Positions 27,780 through 37,855 of a stretch of 64,000 nucleotides of DNA are shown piece by piece. The stretch is from Flavobacterium noncentrifugens (GTDB lineage: Bacteria > Bacteroidota > Bacteroidia > Flavobacteriales > Flavobacteriaceae), in the NCBI RefSeq assembly GCF_900100375.1, contig NZ_FNEZ01000007.1, positions 156,968 through 220,967 on the forward strand, written 5' to 3'. Within the stretch, counting starts at the first letter, position 1; each line of letters opens with the position of its first letter. A model generated the notes under the pieces. It made no database searches and was not told the DNA's origin. It saw only the letters and a list, made by a program, of their open reading frames with translations. The position numbers and the translations under genes are program-made.

Positions 27780-30700
27780 TTATCTCTTGATAACGCGTAG
27801 TGTTTTGACATTTGTACCTTGAGTTACAATCACATTGTAAACTCCGGCAGCATATCTGGCACCTACTTTTTGTCCTTCAAGATCTGATACTTCAACTTCA
27901 CGGGATTCGATCAGTTTACCTAGCATATCATAAACTTTCAAATGAACCTGCTCACTGCTTGGCGTAGTTACGCTGATAGCAAAGTCAGATGCAAATGGGT
28001 TTGGATGTGCCAAAGCATTGAAAGATAATGATTCTCCAACACCTTCAACTTCAGCTTTAGTAGCCGCACCTCCAGGAGCAAATACGGTACAAGCATCACT
28101 ATAAACAGAGAACAAGTCTTTGGTTAATGTGGCTACTCTTACAGAGTATCTTCCGCCTGGTACATAACCAGGAATCATATTGAAGGTGAAATAGTTGGTA
28201 GTCCTGTCGATAGTCGTAGCTGAATTCTCAGGCATTTTGGTTACAATAAATCTGTATTGTGTAGCACCAGAAGCGCTAAGCGCTGAAATTGGCGTACTTC
28301 CAAGAGCAGCTGTTACACCACAAGATGTCATTGTGACCAATGGTGTTGAAACCTCACATGGCGATCCGTATCCTGAGTAAGCACCAGTTGTTTTCACTGC
28401 AACTTCTACTGAATAAGTAGCGTTGTAGTTGTACTGTGCCAACATTGGAAGGCTAAACCATTGCAATGGTCTGTCGATCGTTTGAACAAGGCCTGTTCCA
28501 CCCGGAGTAATATCGGTGATGCGGAAACGGTAACCCGTTGCACCCGGAAGGCTCGTTGTAGAGACTAGAGTAGTGATCGTTGTTAGTCTTTGTCCACACT
28601 GTGATGGAGATACAGAAGTAGCTCCGCCTTCGTCAAGAACTGCTGGTGAAGAAACAAAACATGCATCTCCATAGTAACCTAAGGCCACTCCGTTTCTTAC
28701 CAACTGTATTTCTACAGTGTAAGTCGTTGCATAGTCATAGTTAGTTAACATAGTCAGGCTAAAGTTTGGCAATGGCCTGTTCAGGATTTGAACGTTGGCA
28801 CCATTTGTAACTTTAACAATGTAACCGGTAATCTGATTGCTTGTAGGCAATGTGATGATACCGATCAATGATCCGATTGAAGTTAACGTTGCACCACAGA
28901 ATGATGGCAACAATTTGGTTTTCAACTGGAATCCTTCGTCTAAGTTTCCGTCACAGTTGTTGTCAATTCCGTCAAAAGGAACTTCCGCATGACCAGGATT
29001 GATTGCTGCAACAGCATCGTTACAATCACCGGCTACAGAAGCATATCCTGCTGGTGGTGTTGTTGCATTAACTGCACACAATGACACAGCATTACCTGTT
29101 CCATAGTGGTCACCATCATTATCTACATAGAAATTGTAAAATTGGTTTACTGTAATCACACTTGCTGTACTCGCTTTTGGACAAGCACCAAGGCTAACAG
29201 TTGCCACATATGATGTTGTCGCAGTAGGTTTCGCATATACGACAGCCCTTTGGCCTCCTGTATAAGGAACCGAAGCAGCCGCATCAGTATACAAACCTGT
29301 AGTAGGGCTCCATGTTGGAACCAAGACATTAACAGCTTCAAACGTTGTGTTCGGCCTAGAAGAACTTGCCGCCTCTGAATCATATACAGTTAAAGCGTCA
29401 AATCCTGCAATGCCTCCAGAGACATCATCACTAGCCCCATAATACACTGTATTGGTTGCAGTAGTGGTTGTAAGAACTCTAGTTCCGTTTCCATTACCAC
29501 CGTTACCTGCATTGTGCACCATTTCGACGATCAAGTTTGAAGTACCGTTCCAAACGTACGGCGTAGTCAATGTGAACTTGGCCACACCCGGAGCTGTAGG
29601 AGGAGTGTAAGTTGCAGGACCATAAACTGTTGATGTTCCTGTAACAAATCCTGTCAATGCAGTATTTGAAGTCGTACCCATTCTAATGGTAAAATTAGTA
29701 CAAGCGTTGGCAACAGCTGCACTCATTGGTAATGAGATCGAATTAATGCTGCTTCCTGCCTGCAATCCTTGTGCTGTTAATTCAGCAGCGGTATACAACA
29801 TTTGGTGTTTTACACCTCCGTAATATGCGCTTAATGGATTTGGAAAGCTTGTTGTGCTTGGAGCAGTAGTTCCTGTACCAAGAACAGCTAAAACATTTGC
29901 TGTTGAAGAATTCCCAATAGTCAATGCTTGTATAGATCCTGCACACAATGTAGCAGTTGCCGGTGTAATTACCGGTGTTACAGGGGAAGCATTTACAGTC
30001 ACATTGAAAGTAGCTGTATTTACACAACCTGCAGCATTTGTAGCTGTCAAAGTATAAGCAGTGGTAGCAGATGGATTGAATGTAAACCCTGTTGCTGCAG
30101 TTCCGCTTACACCTCCAGCCGGAGCCCATGTGTACGTATCGAAATTAGCAGTTGGGCTAGTTACATTAACCACTGTGCTGTTACCATTACAAAGCGTAGC
30201 AGTAGCTGCACTAATAGCAAGTGCTGGTGCTGCATTTACAGTAGCAGTTACTGCAGTTCTTGCAGAGAAACAGCCTGTAGTTATACCTAAATTATAAATG
30301 AAATAATTCGCTGTACTTGCACTTCCTGCCCATCCTCCTGTAACAGAAGCATTTGTTGAAGTGTAAGGGAATGCAGCTGAAAAATCCCTGATTAAGCCTG
30401 TAATTCCAGTAGTCGCTTTCACAAGCAATCTATATCCTGTACCTACAGGAACAGAGAAGCCAAGTGGAAGTGTTACAGGAGTTGCAATACCAGTTCCCGT
30501 TACTGCAATTGCACTTGAAACTGCAATTTCAGTTCCTGCAGAGTTTTGCAAAGCGATCGTAATTGTTCCAGTACCTACCGGATAAATCACGGCTGAAGCT
30601 AATGTAAGACTAGAGGTTGCATTGAATACAATTCCATACCCAGTAAATAAGGTATTTCCATCAGTACCTAGACTTGAAGGTTTTCCTACATTTTCTGAGC

Positions 30701-33700
30701 TTCCGCCCATTGCTGCAGCAACATAATAAGTCGTATTCGTACTGATTGAAGGTGTAGCAAAAGTATTTCCTGAACCTAATACAGTACCTGAACTTGCTGA
30801 AGCAAACCAATTTAAAGTGGCACCAGCGCTTGCTGTACCAGTAAGATTGACAGTGCCAGCACCGCAACGCGTTGCTCCATTTGATGTCAATACTGTTGGG
30901 TTGTTTACTCCAATCGTGATTGTAGGCGTGTCTGCAGAAGAACCTCCTGAGCAAGTCACCCTATAGAAGTATGATGTTGGAGTAGAAATTACCGGCGTTG
31001 TATACGTCGGGTTAACCGCTCCTGAAATCAATCCTGTTGTTGTATTATACCATTGGTAGCTTAGACCTACAGCATTTGCACTGTATCCAGCAGCTGTAAG
31101 TGTAACAGCTCCTGAACCACAAACTGCCGCAGCAGATGAAGTTACCGTTCCGGCAACCGGAGTTCCGGTACAAGCTGGTATTGCAAGAATGTTTACAATA
31201 TAATCCTCAGCTTCACCATATCCTCCACCGCCAACACCACAAGCCTGAGCTGTAGTAAGGGCAGAATCATTTCCTCCGCGAACCCTCATTCTTGTGTTAC
31301 CAAGAACAGCGCCTGCAGGAACATTAAATGTAAATACAGCGGTACCGCTTGCGCCTGCGCTTGTTGTTGAAACAACACCTTCGCTTGCGTCAAAAACACC
31401 ATTGTGGTTAAAGTCAATCCACACACCTCCATACTGAGTTGAATCAGAACCATAGGTTACCGATACATTCACAGTTGTAGTTGTATACAAATCCGGAACA
31501 TTTACCCCTGTAAAGAAAGTATAGTAAGGAGATGTACTGTTATGAGTTGACGGATTGTTTAAAGTTCCAACCGATACATTCGCAATACCGTCTGTTGTAC
31601 CAGGCCCGTTAGCAAATGACGGCGCACAGTAAGTAGTAGTTGTAAGCAAAGCTCCAGTTGAAGCCACGCTACATCCTACACCAGACGATACCAAAACCCT
31701 GTAGTAACGTGCTGTGCTTCCCGCTGCTGTTTGCTGTGCAGTTGCAACTGACAATGCAGAAGTATTGGCTCCTGAATAGGTAATATTCGCTGGAGTTCCA
31801 TCAGCAACATTTGCGTAAGGTCCTGCCAAGGCTGTTGAAAATTGCCATTGGTAAGTTGCAGCAGTTGTTGTTGTAGCGGCAACTGTAAATGATCCTGAGT
31901 TACCAGAGAAAATTGTAGTTGGAGCTGGTTGTGTATTGATCGTAACGTTGTTGATGATCAATTGTGCTCCTGCAGATTTTGCAGCTGCACATGGCGTCTC
32001 ATCATTTACTGTAATACCGTTTACTACGGCTCTGTAAAAATAAGTTCCATTTGCAGGTGTTGAAGCTGTCGTATTTACAGTAAGGCTTGCTGTTGCAGCA
32101 CCACTGTAAGTAGCTCCCGCAGGTACCGTTGCTGTTACTGAAGACCAGTCAGCATCATTAGCACTGTTTGTAGTGGCATATTGCCATTGGTAAGAACCAA
32201 TTCCTCCACCAGCAGCTACTGTAAAGATCGCTGATCCTCCAGAGTAGCAAACAGATTGAGCCGTAGGATTGGTATTTACAACTGGTGGTGCAGCTACAGT
32301 TAATAAGGCAGAATTTGACTCTGCAACACCGTTTCCTGTAACGAACACTTTATACCTGTAATTGTTATATGCAGATGTAACTCCTGTTAAAACCAAAGTA
32401 GCAGTAGTACTTCCTGAATAGATTCCAGTATCAGTAATATCTTCCCACTGGTTTCCACCCGGATCTTGTTGCCATCTGTAGCCATCAGCAGGAACATCCG
32501 GAGAAGCCACTACTGTAAAGCTTGCTGAACCGCCTCCTGAAGAACAGATTGTTTCTGATTCTGGCTGCGTTCTGATTGCTGTTTCACCAACGATCAATAC
32601 TGAAGGATCTGTAATCACAGTACCACAGGCACCAGTAATTATCAATTGATACGCTGTATTGTTCAAGGTATCAGGAACATCCGTTATTGTAAGCGTACTT
32701 GTAGTTGCTCCGCTAAATGTAGCGTCATTTTGCACATCCTCGAAACTGATCCCTTCATCGATACTAATTTGCCATTGGTAACTTAGTGCCGGTGTACCGG
32801 TACCTGTAGCTGTTACAGCGAAAAACGTATCATCACCTGTTTGTACCGTTTGTGTAGCTGTGCTTGACAGCACTTCTATAGGTTTGTTTACAGCGATCGC
32901 ATGCGTTTGTGCACTTGTACATCCCGAAGAAGTAACTGTAAATGAAATTACGGCATTTCCTTCTGTAACAGGAGTTACAACTCCTGAAGAAGATACTGTT
33001 GCCACATCAACATTTGATGAGCTCCATGTACCTAAACCTGAAGGTGTATCTGTAGTAAGGGTAACCGTACCTGATCCAAGACAAACTGAATCTGGGCCTG
33101 AGATCGGAAGAACCGTTGGGCTTGGGGTTACGGTATAAGCAGTGCTTGTTCCGGTTCCGATAGCGCTCGTAACGGTAATATTTCCAGCTGTAACTCCTAA
33201 AGGAGCCACTGCAGTGATAGTTGTTGCGTTAACTACTGTGTAAGACGCAGCGTCAACACCGTTAAATTTCACAGCAGTAATGTTTCTGAATGCATGCCCG
33301 CTAACAGTAACCGATGTTGATCCTTGTGAGCATAATGCCGAAGGCGTAAAACTATCGATCGTTGGCGGAGCTACTTCCAATGTATAGTCGTCAAATCCTA
33401 ATCCATAGGAATTGATTGAAGATGTTGTTGTTCCTTGTGCGATTACATAAAAAGTATTTCCAATGAAACTTGACGGAATGCTTGCTGTGTAATTGTACCA
33501 ACCTGCAGCCGCTACTACCGGAGCTGAACCAAACGGCAATGCCACATCTATAAGTTGCGTTGCACCGGTTACTGAAGCTGTATTGTTAACAAAGAATGTT
33601 ACTTTATCTGTAGCCAATCCGTTAGCACTTCTGTAAATCCATACGCTAACCCTTGCATCTACCGAAGGAGTAGCCGTTAAATTATATGGAGGGCTAATCA

Positions 33701-36700
33701 ATAAAGAACTACCACCTCCACTTACCCAGGCTTTTCCTGCGAATCTTGTCCCTGTATGCGGACCAACTACGCCATCATTGCTAAGAGCAGGAGCCCATGC
33801 ACCTGAGCCACTTACGAGGCTCGTTGACCAACATGCCGGCAATGCTTCAGCATCAAAGCTTTCAGTATGTGGCAGTGTTGTCAGTGGCAAGCATGACGTT
33901 GTAAACGTATAAGCTGTAGTCCAGTCGCTATAGATTGACGCGCCACATACACCTCTTACAAATAATGTGTAAGTGGTTTGAGCAGTCAATCCTACAATGT
34001 TTTGAGTTGTAACACCTGCAGCAGTTGCACCCGATGCCTGAAGGCCGGCATTGCCACTACCTGCAGCTCCTGAAAGCCTTACTTCATACTCGTATCCATT
34101 GGCTGGCGCTGTTGATGGTGCTGTCCATGAAATAGTAGCTGTAGTAGTTCCCAAAGCCGTAGTTGTTGGTAAAGTTGGAGTCAAACAACTGTTTAATGTT
34201 GTAAAACTGGTCTGATTGGCAGCGCCACAAACCGGAGTTCCATTTAAATTTTTAGGAACTACATACCAATAATACTGCGTAAGACCTAATAATGTCTGAG
34301 CAGTTGTTAAGGTATAAGAAACTGCAGTCGGTCCTGTCGTTGTTGCCAACAATGTAGTTGGGCCTGAAGTTGTTCCTAAATACACATCATAGGTTTCAGC
34401 ATAATCAACTTGTCCCCATGTCAACGTTGGCGTAACACTTACCCCAGTTGCCAGATTTGCAGGAGATGAGTTTGTTGTACAAGACGGGATTGGGTTGAAT
34501 ACACAAATCGAAAACTGGCTGTTATTTACTGGCGTCCCTCCAATTCCCGAAGGGTGGCGGTAAGCTCTTAAATAATATTCAGCTCCTAAAACTGTAGTAA
34601 AGATCACTCCTTCATTAGCGCCTGTTGAACCGCCGTTGATACAGCCAACAGGGGCCAATACCAAATTATTTCCTGCGCAAGTTCCTGAGGTTACTGAGAA
34701 TGCCTGGATCGCTACGTCAAATCCTGGGACTGAAGTAAGCGTTAATCCATGTGTAGTTGACGTAGCAGTAAATTTAAACCAAACATCGTTTACACTTGCT
34801 CCTGCACCGGTACATGTTGGTGCAACAACACCATTTGTAGTGGTAGTAGTCGCATTAACCACATTTGTTGTTCCGGCTGCTGTCGTATCAGAATACGCAT
34901 TGCAAGCAGTTGAAGGTGTCAAAGCGATAGCTCCACAAGGGTTATCATTTACTGGAGGAAGACTTACTTCACTCACACAAATGGACAACGTTGGAGTTGT
35001 TCCATTACCCGATGCCTGATGGTAAACTCTTATGTAATAAGTAGCACCAACAGTAAGGGTAGTCGCATCGATTGTTTCAGTTAAACCAACTGCAGTTGCA
35101 TTTGAGCAGGCCAAAGGCGTAGTGCCCTGATCGCTGAACAATTGCAACACCATATTATAACCGCCGCCGCCGAAAGCCTGGATTTTTGTAGCTGCCGTTG
35201 TAGCCACAAACTTAAACCAGACGTCATCGTCAGGAGTTCCCGGAGTTGCAGCCGAACATACCGCAATACCTGCAGAAGCAGTTGCTCCAGTAGTGTTGTA
35301 ATACGTTCCGCACAAAGTTCCGCAAGGTGCACTATTTACTGTCAAGGCGATAGCCGTTCCCGGTTCGTCATTTGACGGTGTTAAAACTACAGGCACATAG
35401 GTAGTATAAGTACCCGGTGTGAAAGTAATTTTAGTATTGCATTCCGGAGGTGTTACCAATGCATTCTGCGCAGTTGCAGCAAAACTTCTTGTATTGGTAA
35501 TTTGCTGGGCAGTAAGGTTATTGACACTTGCCGTACCAATACTTTCCCCATTTAATCCGCTCGCATAGCTGTAAGTTGTGTTTAATGTTCCATTGTACCC
35601 TTCCATGCTGCCATAAACGAATTCAATGTTATTTGAAGTTTCGTAAAATTTGGCTTGGAAATTAAGGCTTGGCCCGGCATTGTTATACACTTCCATGTTT
35701 GACCATTCAACAGTCAAGACGCGGTTTGGAGATATACCGTCTACCTGATATCTAATCGGTGCTGTTGCACCTTGTAATGCAGAAATCAGATTCGGGTTCC
35801 CCTGGATAACCAAATCATCCCAAAAAGGAGCAACAACGCTTCTCCAAGTCGAAGTAGAACCAATATCTTGGCTCGCACCTGATTGCGTAGTTAACGCCGC
35901 GCTGCTTAAAGTCACGAAACCGTTAATATTTGCTCTAAATCCCGCTACGGTGTTTCCTCTGTAAACAAAAGGAAATGGCATTGTAACCAAAGTAGTGGTA
36001 TTGTCATCAGTAAGCAATGTCGAAGTTGTTGCCGGCGTAGAAGCCGCAGTATTCCATGTAAATGCATTACCTGTAGAAATAATAGAATTATAAGTGATTC
36101 CTGTACTTCTTGTAACATCGTAAGCACAGTTTACGACAGTAATTGCCGAAACTGTAGAATATGCAAATGCCCCGCCATTGGCGCAGGTTACTTTCAAACG
36201 GTAATACCTGTTTACGGTTAATGCTGGTGGAGTGTAAGAAACGGTTGTAGCACCGCTTCCGCCCGCAGCATTCGCCCAAGCATCAGCTACTCCGTTGTCA
36301 TCAGATTCTTCCCACTGGTATGTTAAGCCGGTAGTTCCGGTACTCACACCTGTTGCAGTTAAGACCGATGGAACTAAACCACTACATACATTAGATGTTG
36401 CAGGGCTAGCAGTACCACCTGAAGGGGTTCCTGCACAAGCATTCTGTAAAGTTGTAAATGATCCGGCAGCTGCATTATAACCATCTCCTCCACCCGCAAG
36501 ATTCGGGATGTGAGAATAAATAGAATTGGCACTGCCGTTTGATGATTGCACCCTTACCTGATAAATCGTGTTTGCCGTTAAACCTGTTAATACAACACTA
36601 TTTGTTGCAACAGGGTTAGCACTCCAGTCTGTCCAGGCACAAGTACCACGAACCCTGTATTGTACATTATATTGTGTAGCTCCGGTAGGAGCAGTCCATG

Positions 36701-37637
36701 CCACAGTTGCACCTGAAGATGTAACTGCAGTTGTTGCAGAAAAAGTACGAACAGGCGCTACAGCAGCTGCAGGCGGTGTCCATGTATAGCTTAAACCAGT
36801 AGGGATCTTAACATTTGCGTTGGAAACTGCAAATAACATGGTTGAACTGTTTGAAGTTCCCGTTACCGCATTTGACCAATCACATGTAGTTCCTGTTGGC
36901 GCATCCAAAATGTAAAGGTTGTTGACATTTGAAGCATAAGCAATCGAATTCCCACGAATACCTACTTGAGGATTTATTCCGGAAGTCGAAGTTCCTGTTG
37001 GATTTGTGCAAGTTCCGTAAACAATTCTAATGATTCCGGTTGCATACTCAAGTCTGATCTGGAAATTTAACTTCTCAACAGTTCTGTTATAAAAGTTAGC
37101 ATGATCTTTATATTGAACTACAAATTCAGTCCCTAAATCCTGATAACGGATTTCCGGTACTGCTCCCGTAGCTGTCGATGCTCCGGCATCCTGCCCAAAA
37201 GCAGAAACTGCACCTGTGCCAATCAAAGTAGACAGCGGAGCATAGTTACTACTTGAAGAAACAGCTCCAAACGTTATATAACCATTGGTGTTAATATAAC
37301 ATGTTGTAATGCTGCCACCTCCAAAAGGAAACGCAGTTCCTAAAGTAATTGCGCCAGAAACTGCATCGTCATAACCGGCAGTTGCAAAAACTGTCCCTCC
37401 GGTTATCGGGGAGTAAGTTGCGCCGGTAGCCGATGTAAACACATAATTTGCAATATTGGTTTGTGCATAAATGCTACCTCCTGATAGTGTGAATGCAAAA
37501 ACCAACAACAAATTCCAAAGCCACGACGTTCGTGAGACTTTTGTGGGCGAAGTTGGCGGTGAGCCGATGACTTCTCCCACATCATTTTTGAGCCAAGCAT
37601 CCCTGCCACGACTCAAAGAATTGTAGTTTATAATCAT
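27780..37637 (-). CDS. Giant T9SS-secreted multidomain surface protein (type A sorting domain)
   Basis: A 3,285-aa protein. The signal peptide is unusual: about 40 polar residues precede the hydrophobic core (LWNLLLVFAFTL), which ends in IYAQ, and no internal ATG allows a shorter start. The mature part begins with a module ending in a NTNGYITFG-type segment, then fibronectin type III and Ig-like repeats, a TIG/IPT domain near residue 1430 (IDSFTPSALC, VSGHAFRNITAVKFNG), a GEVED domain near 2140 (YGEAEDYIVNI), a MopE-like D-rich segment near 2840 (DNDGDHYGTG, GDCNDAVAAINPG, DGIDNNCDG), and a type A sorting domain at about 3205-3285 (HPNPF, VYDMLGKLI, GVYNVIV). It is secreted and anchored by the type IX system, probably as an adhesin or matrix protein. 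No catalytic domain is recognisable. Confidence 0.93.
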   Translation of the reverse strand: MIINYNSLSRGRDAWLKNDVGEVIGSPPTSPTKVSRTSWLWNLLLVFAFTLSGGSIYAQTNIANYVFTSATGATYSPITGGTVFATAGYDDAVSGAITLGTAFPFGGGSITTCYINTNGYITFGAVSSSSNYAPLSTLIGTGAVSAFGQDAGASTATGAVPEIRYQDLGTEFVVQYKDHANFYNRTVEKLNFQIRLEYATGIIRIVYGTCTNPTGTSTSGINPQVGIRGNSIAYASNVNNLYILDAPTGTTCDWSNAVTGTSNSSTMLFAVSNANVKIPTGLSYTWTPPAAAVAPVRTFSATTAVTSSGATVAWTAPTGATQYNVQYRVRGTCAWTDWSANPVATNSVVLTGLTANTIYQVRVQSSNGSANSIYSHIPNLAGGGDGYNAAAGSFTTLQNACAGTPSGGTASPATSNVCSGLVPSVLTATGVSTGTTGLTYQWEESDDNGVADAWANAAGGSGATTVSYTPPALTVNRYYRLKVTCANGGAFAYSTVSAITVVNCAYDVTRSTGITYNSIISTGNAFTWNTAASTPATTSTLLTDDNTTTLVTMPFPFVYRGNTVAGFRANINGFVTLSSAALTTQSGASQDIGSTSTWRSVVAPFWDDLVIQGNPNLISALQGATAPIRYQVDGISPNRVLTVEWSNMEVYNNAGPSLNFQAKFYETSNNIEFVYGSMEGYNGTLNTTYSYASGLNGESIGTASVNNLTAQQITNTRSFAATAQNALVTPPECNTKITFTPGTYTTYVPVVLTPSNDEPGTAIALTVNSAPCGTLCGTYYNTTGATASAGIAVCSAATPGTPDDDVWFKFVATTAATKIQAFGGGGYNMVLQLFSDQGTTPLACSNATAVGLTETIDATTLTVGATYYIRVYHQASGNGTTPTLSICVSEVSLPPVNDNPCGAIALTPSTACNAYSDTTAAGTTNVVNATTTTTNGVVAPTCTGAGASVNDVWFKFTATSTTHGLTLTSVPGFDVAIQAFSVTSGTCAGNNLVLAPVGCINGGSTGANEGVIFTTVLGAEYYLRAYRHPSGIGGTPVNNSQFSICVFNPIPSCTTNSSPANLATGVSVTPTLTWGQVDYAETYDVYLGTTSGPTTLLATTTGPTAVSYTLTTAQTLLGLTQYYWYVVPKNLNGTPVCGAANQTSFTTLNSCLTPTLPTTTALGTTTATISWTAPSTAPANGYEYEVRLSGAAGSGNAGLQASGATAAGVTTQNIVGLTAQTTYTLFVRGVCGASIYSDWTTAYTFTTSCLPLTTLPHTESFDAEALPACWSTSLVSGSGAWAPALSNDGVVGPHTGTRFAGKAWVSGGGSSLLISPPYNLTATPSVDARVSVWIYRSANGLATDKVTFFVNNTASVTGATQLIDVALPFGSAPVVAAAGWYNYTASIPSSFIGNTFYVIAQGTTTSSINSYGLGFDDYTLEVAPPTIDSFTPSALCSQGSTSVTVSGHAFRNITAVKFNGVDAASYTVVNATTITAVAPLGVTAGNITVTSAIGTGTSTAYTVTPSPTVLPISGPDSVCLGSGTVTLTTDTPSGLGTWSSSNVDVATVSSSGVVTPVTEGNAVISFTVTSSGCTSAQTHAIAVNKPIEVLSSTATQTVQTGDDTFFAVTATGTGTPALSYQWQISIDEGISFEDVQNDATFSGATTSTLTITDVPDTLNNTAYQLIITGACGTVITDPSVLIVGETAIRTQPESETICSSGGGSASFTVVASPDVPADGYRWQQDPGGNQWEDITDTGIYSGSTTATLVLTGVTSAYNNYRYKVFVTGNGVAESNSALLTVAAPPVVNTNPTAQSVCYSGGSAIFTVAAGGGIGSYQWQYATTNSANDADWSSVTATVPAGATYSGAATASLTVNTTASTPANGTYFYRAVVNGITVNDETPCAAAKSAGAQLIINNVTINTQPAPTTIFSGNSGSFTVAATTTTAATYQWQFSTALAGPYANVADGTPANITYSGANTSALSVATAQQTAAGSTARYYRVLVSSGVGCSVASTGALLTTTTYCAPSFANGPGTTDGIANVSVGTLNNPSTHNSTSPYYTFFTGVNVPDLYTTTTVNVSVTYGSDSTQYGGVWIDFNHNGVFDASEGVVSTTSAGASGTAVFTFNVPAGAVLGNTRMRVRGGNDSALTTAQACGVGGGGYGEAEDYIVNILAIPACTGTPVAGTVTSSAAAVCGSGAVTLTAAGYSANAVGLSYQWYNTTTGLISGAVNPTYTTPVISTPTSYFYRVTCSGGSSADTPTITIGVNNPTVLTSNGATRCGAGTVNLTGTASAGATLNWFASASSGTVLGSGNTFATPSISTNTTYYVAAAMGGSSENVGKPSSLGTDGNTLFTGYGIVFNATSSLTLASAVIYPVGTGTITIALQNSAGTEIAVSSAIAVTGTGIATPVTLPLGFSVPVGTGYRLLVKATTGITGLIRDFSAAFPYTSTNASVTGGWAGSASTANYFIYNLGITTGCFSARTAVTATVNAAPALAISAATATLCNGNSTVVNVTSPTANFDTYTWAPAGGVSGTAATGFTFNPSATTAYTLTATNAAGCVNTATFNVTVNASPVTPVITPATATLCAGSIQALTIGNSSTANVLAVLGTGTTAPSTTSFPNPLSAYYGGVKHQMLYTAAELTAQGLQAGSSINSISLPMSAAVANACTNFTIRMGTTSNTALTGFVTGTSTVYGPATYTPPTAPGVAKFTLTTPYVWNGTSNLIVEMVHNAGNGGNGNGTRVLTTTTATNTVYYGASDDVSGGIAGFDALTVYDSEAASSSRPNTTFEAVNVLVPTWSPTTGLYTDAAASVPYTGGQRAVVYAKPTATTSYVATVSLGACPKASTASVITVNQFYNFYVDNDGDHYGTGNAVSLCAVNATTPPAGYASVAGDCNDAVAAINPGHAEVPFDGIDNNCDGNLDEGFQLKTKLLPSFCGATLTSIGSLIGIITLPTSNQITGYIVKVTNGANVQILNRPLPNFSLTMLTNYDYATTYTVEIQLVRNGVALGYYGDACFVSSPAVLDEGGATSVSPSQCGQRLTTITTLVSTTSLPGATGYRFRITDITPGGTGLVQTIDRPLQWFSLPMLAQYNYNATYSVEVAVKTTGAYSGYGSPCEVSTPLVTMTSCGVTAALGSTPISALSASGATQYRFIVTKMPENSATTIDRTTNYFTFNMIPGYVPGGRYSVRVATLTKDLFSVYSDACTVFAPGGAATKAEVEGVGESLSFNALAHPNPFASDFAISVTTPSSEQVHLKVYDMLGKLIESREVEVSDLEGQKVGARYAAGVYNVIVTQGTNVKTLRVIKR

Positions 37638-37803
37638 AATTAAAAAAATTGGGTTAAAATAATACGGTAATGTATAAAAAAGTTAATAATTCGTTAAGAC
37701 AAAAATCACAAAATCGTTAAAAAACATTATTTGCCGATAAAAAGCAAGACGCAACGATATAAGGAAAATTGATTACAATTCTTTTAACATTTGATTCAGA
37801 GCC

Positions 37804-37832
37804 AAAAAAACCCCTTTTCTAAATGAAAGGGG
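37804..37832 (-). terminator. Terminator of the 1,791-aa T9SS gene
   Basis: On the minus strand CCCCTTTC-ATTTA-GAAAAGGGG is followed by seven Ts, shortly after the stop at 37856. Confidence 0.85.
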
Positions 37833-37855
37833 TTAATTTCCTGGTTGTCTTGTTA

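Noticed and set aside
28195..36789. Many long frames antisense to the giant T9SS gene
   Set aside because: They come from its repetitive Thr/Ala/Gly/Val-rich composition, lack start signals and family motifs, and overlap a clear secreted protein.
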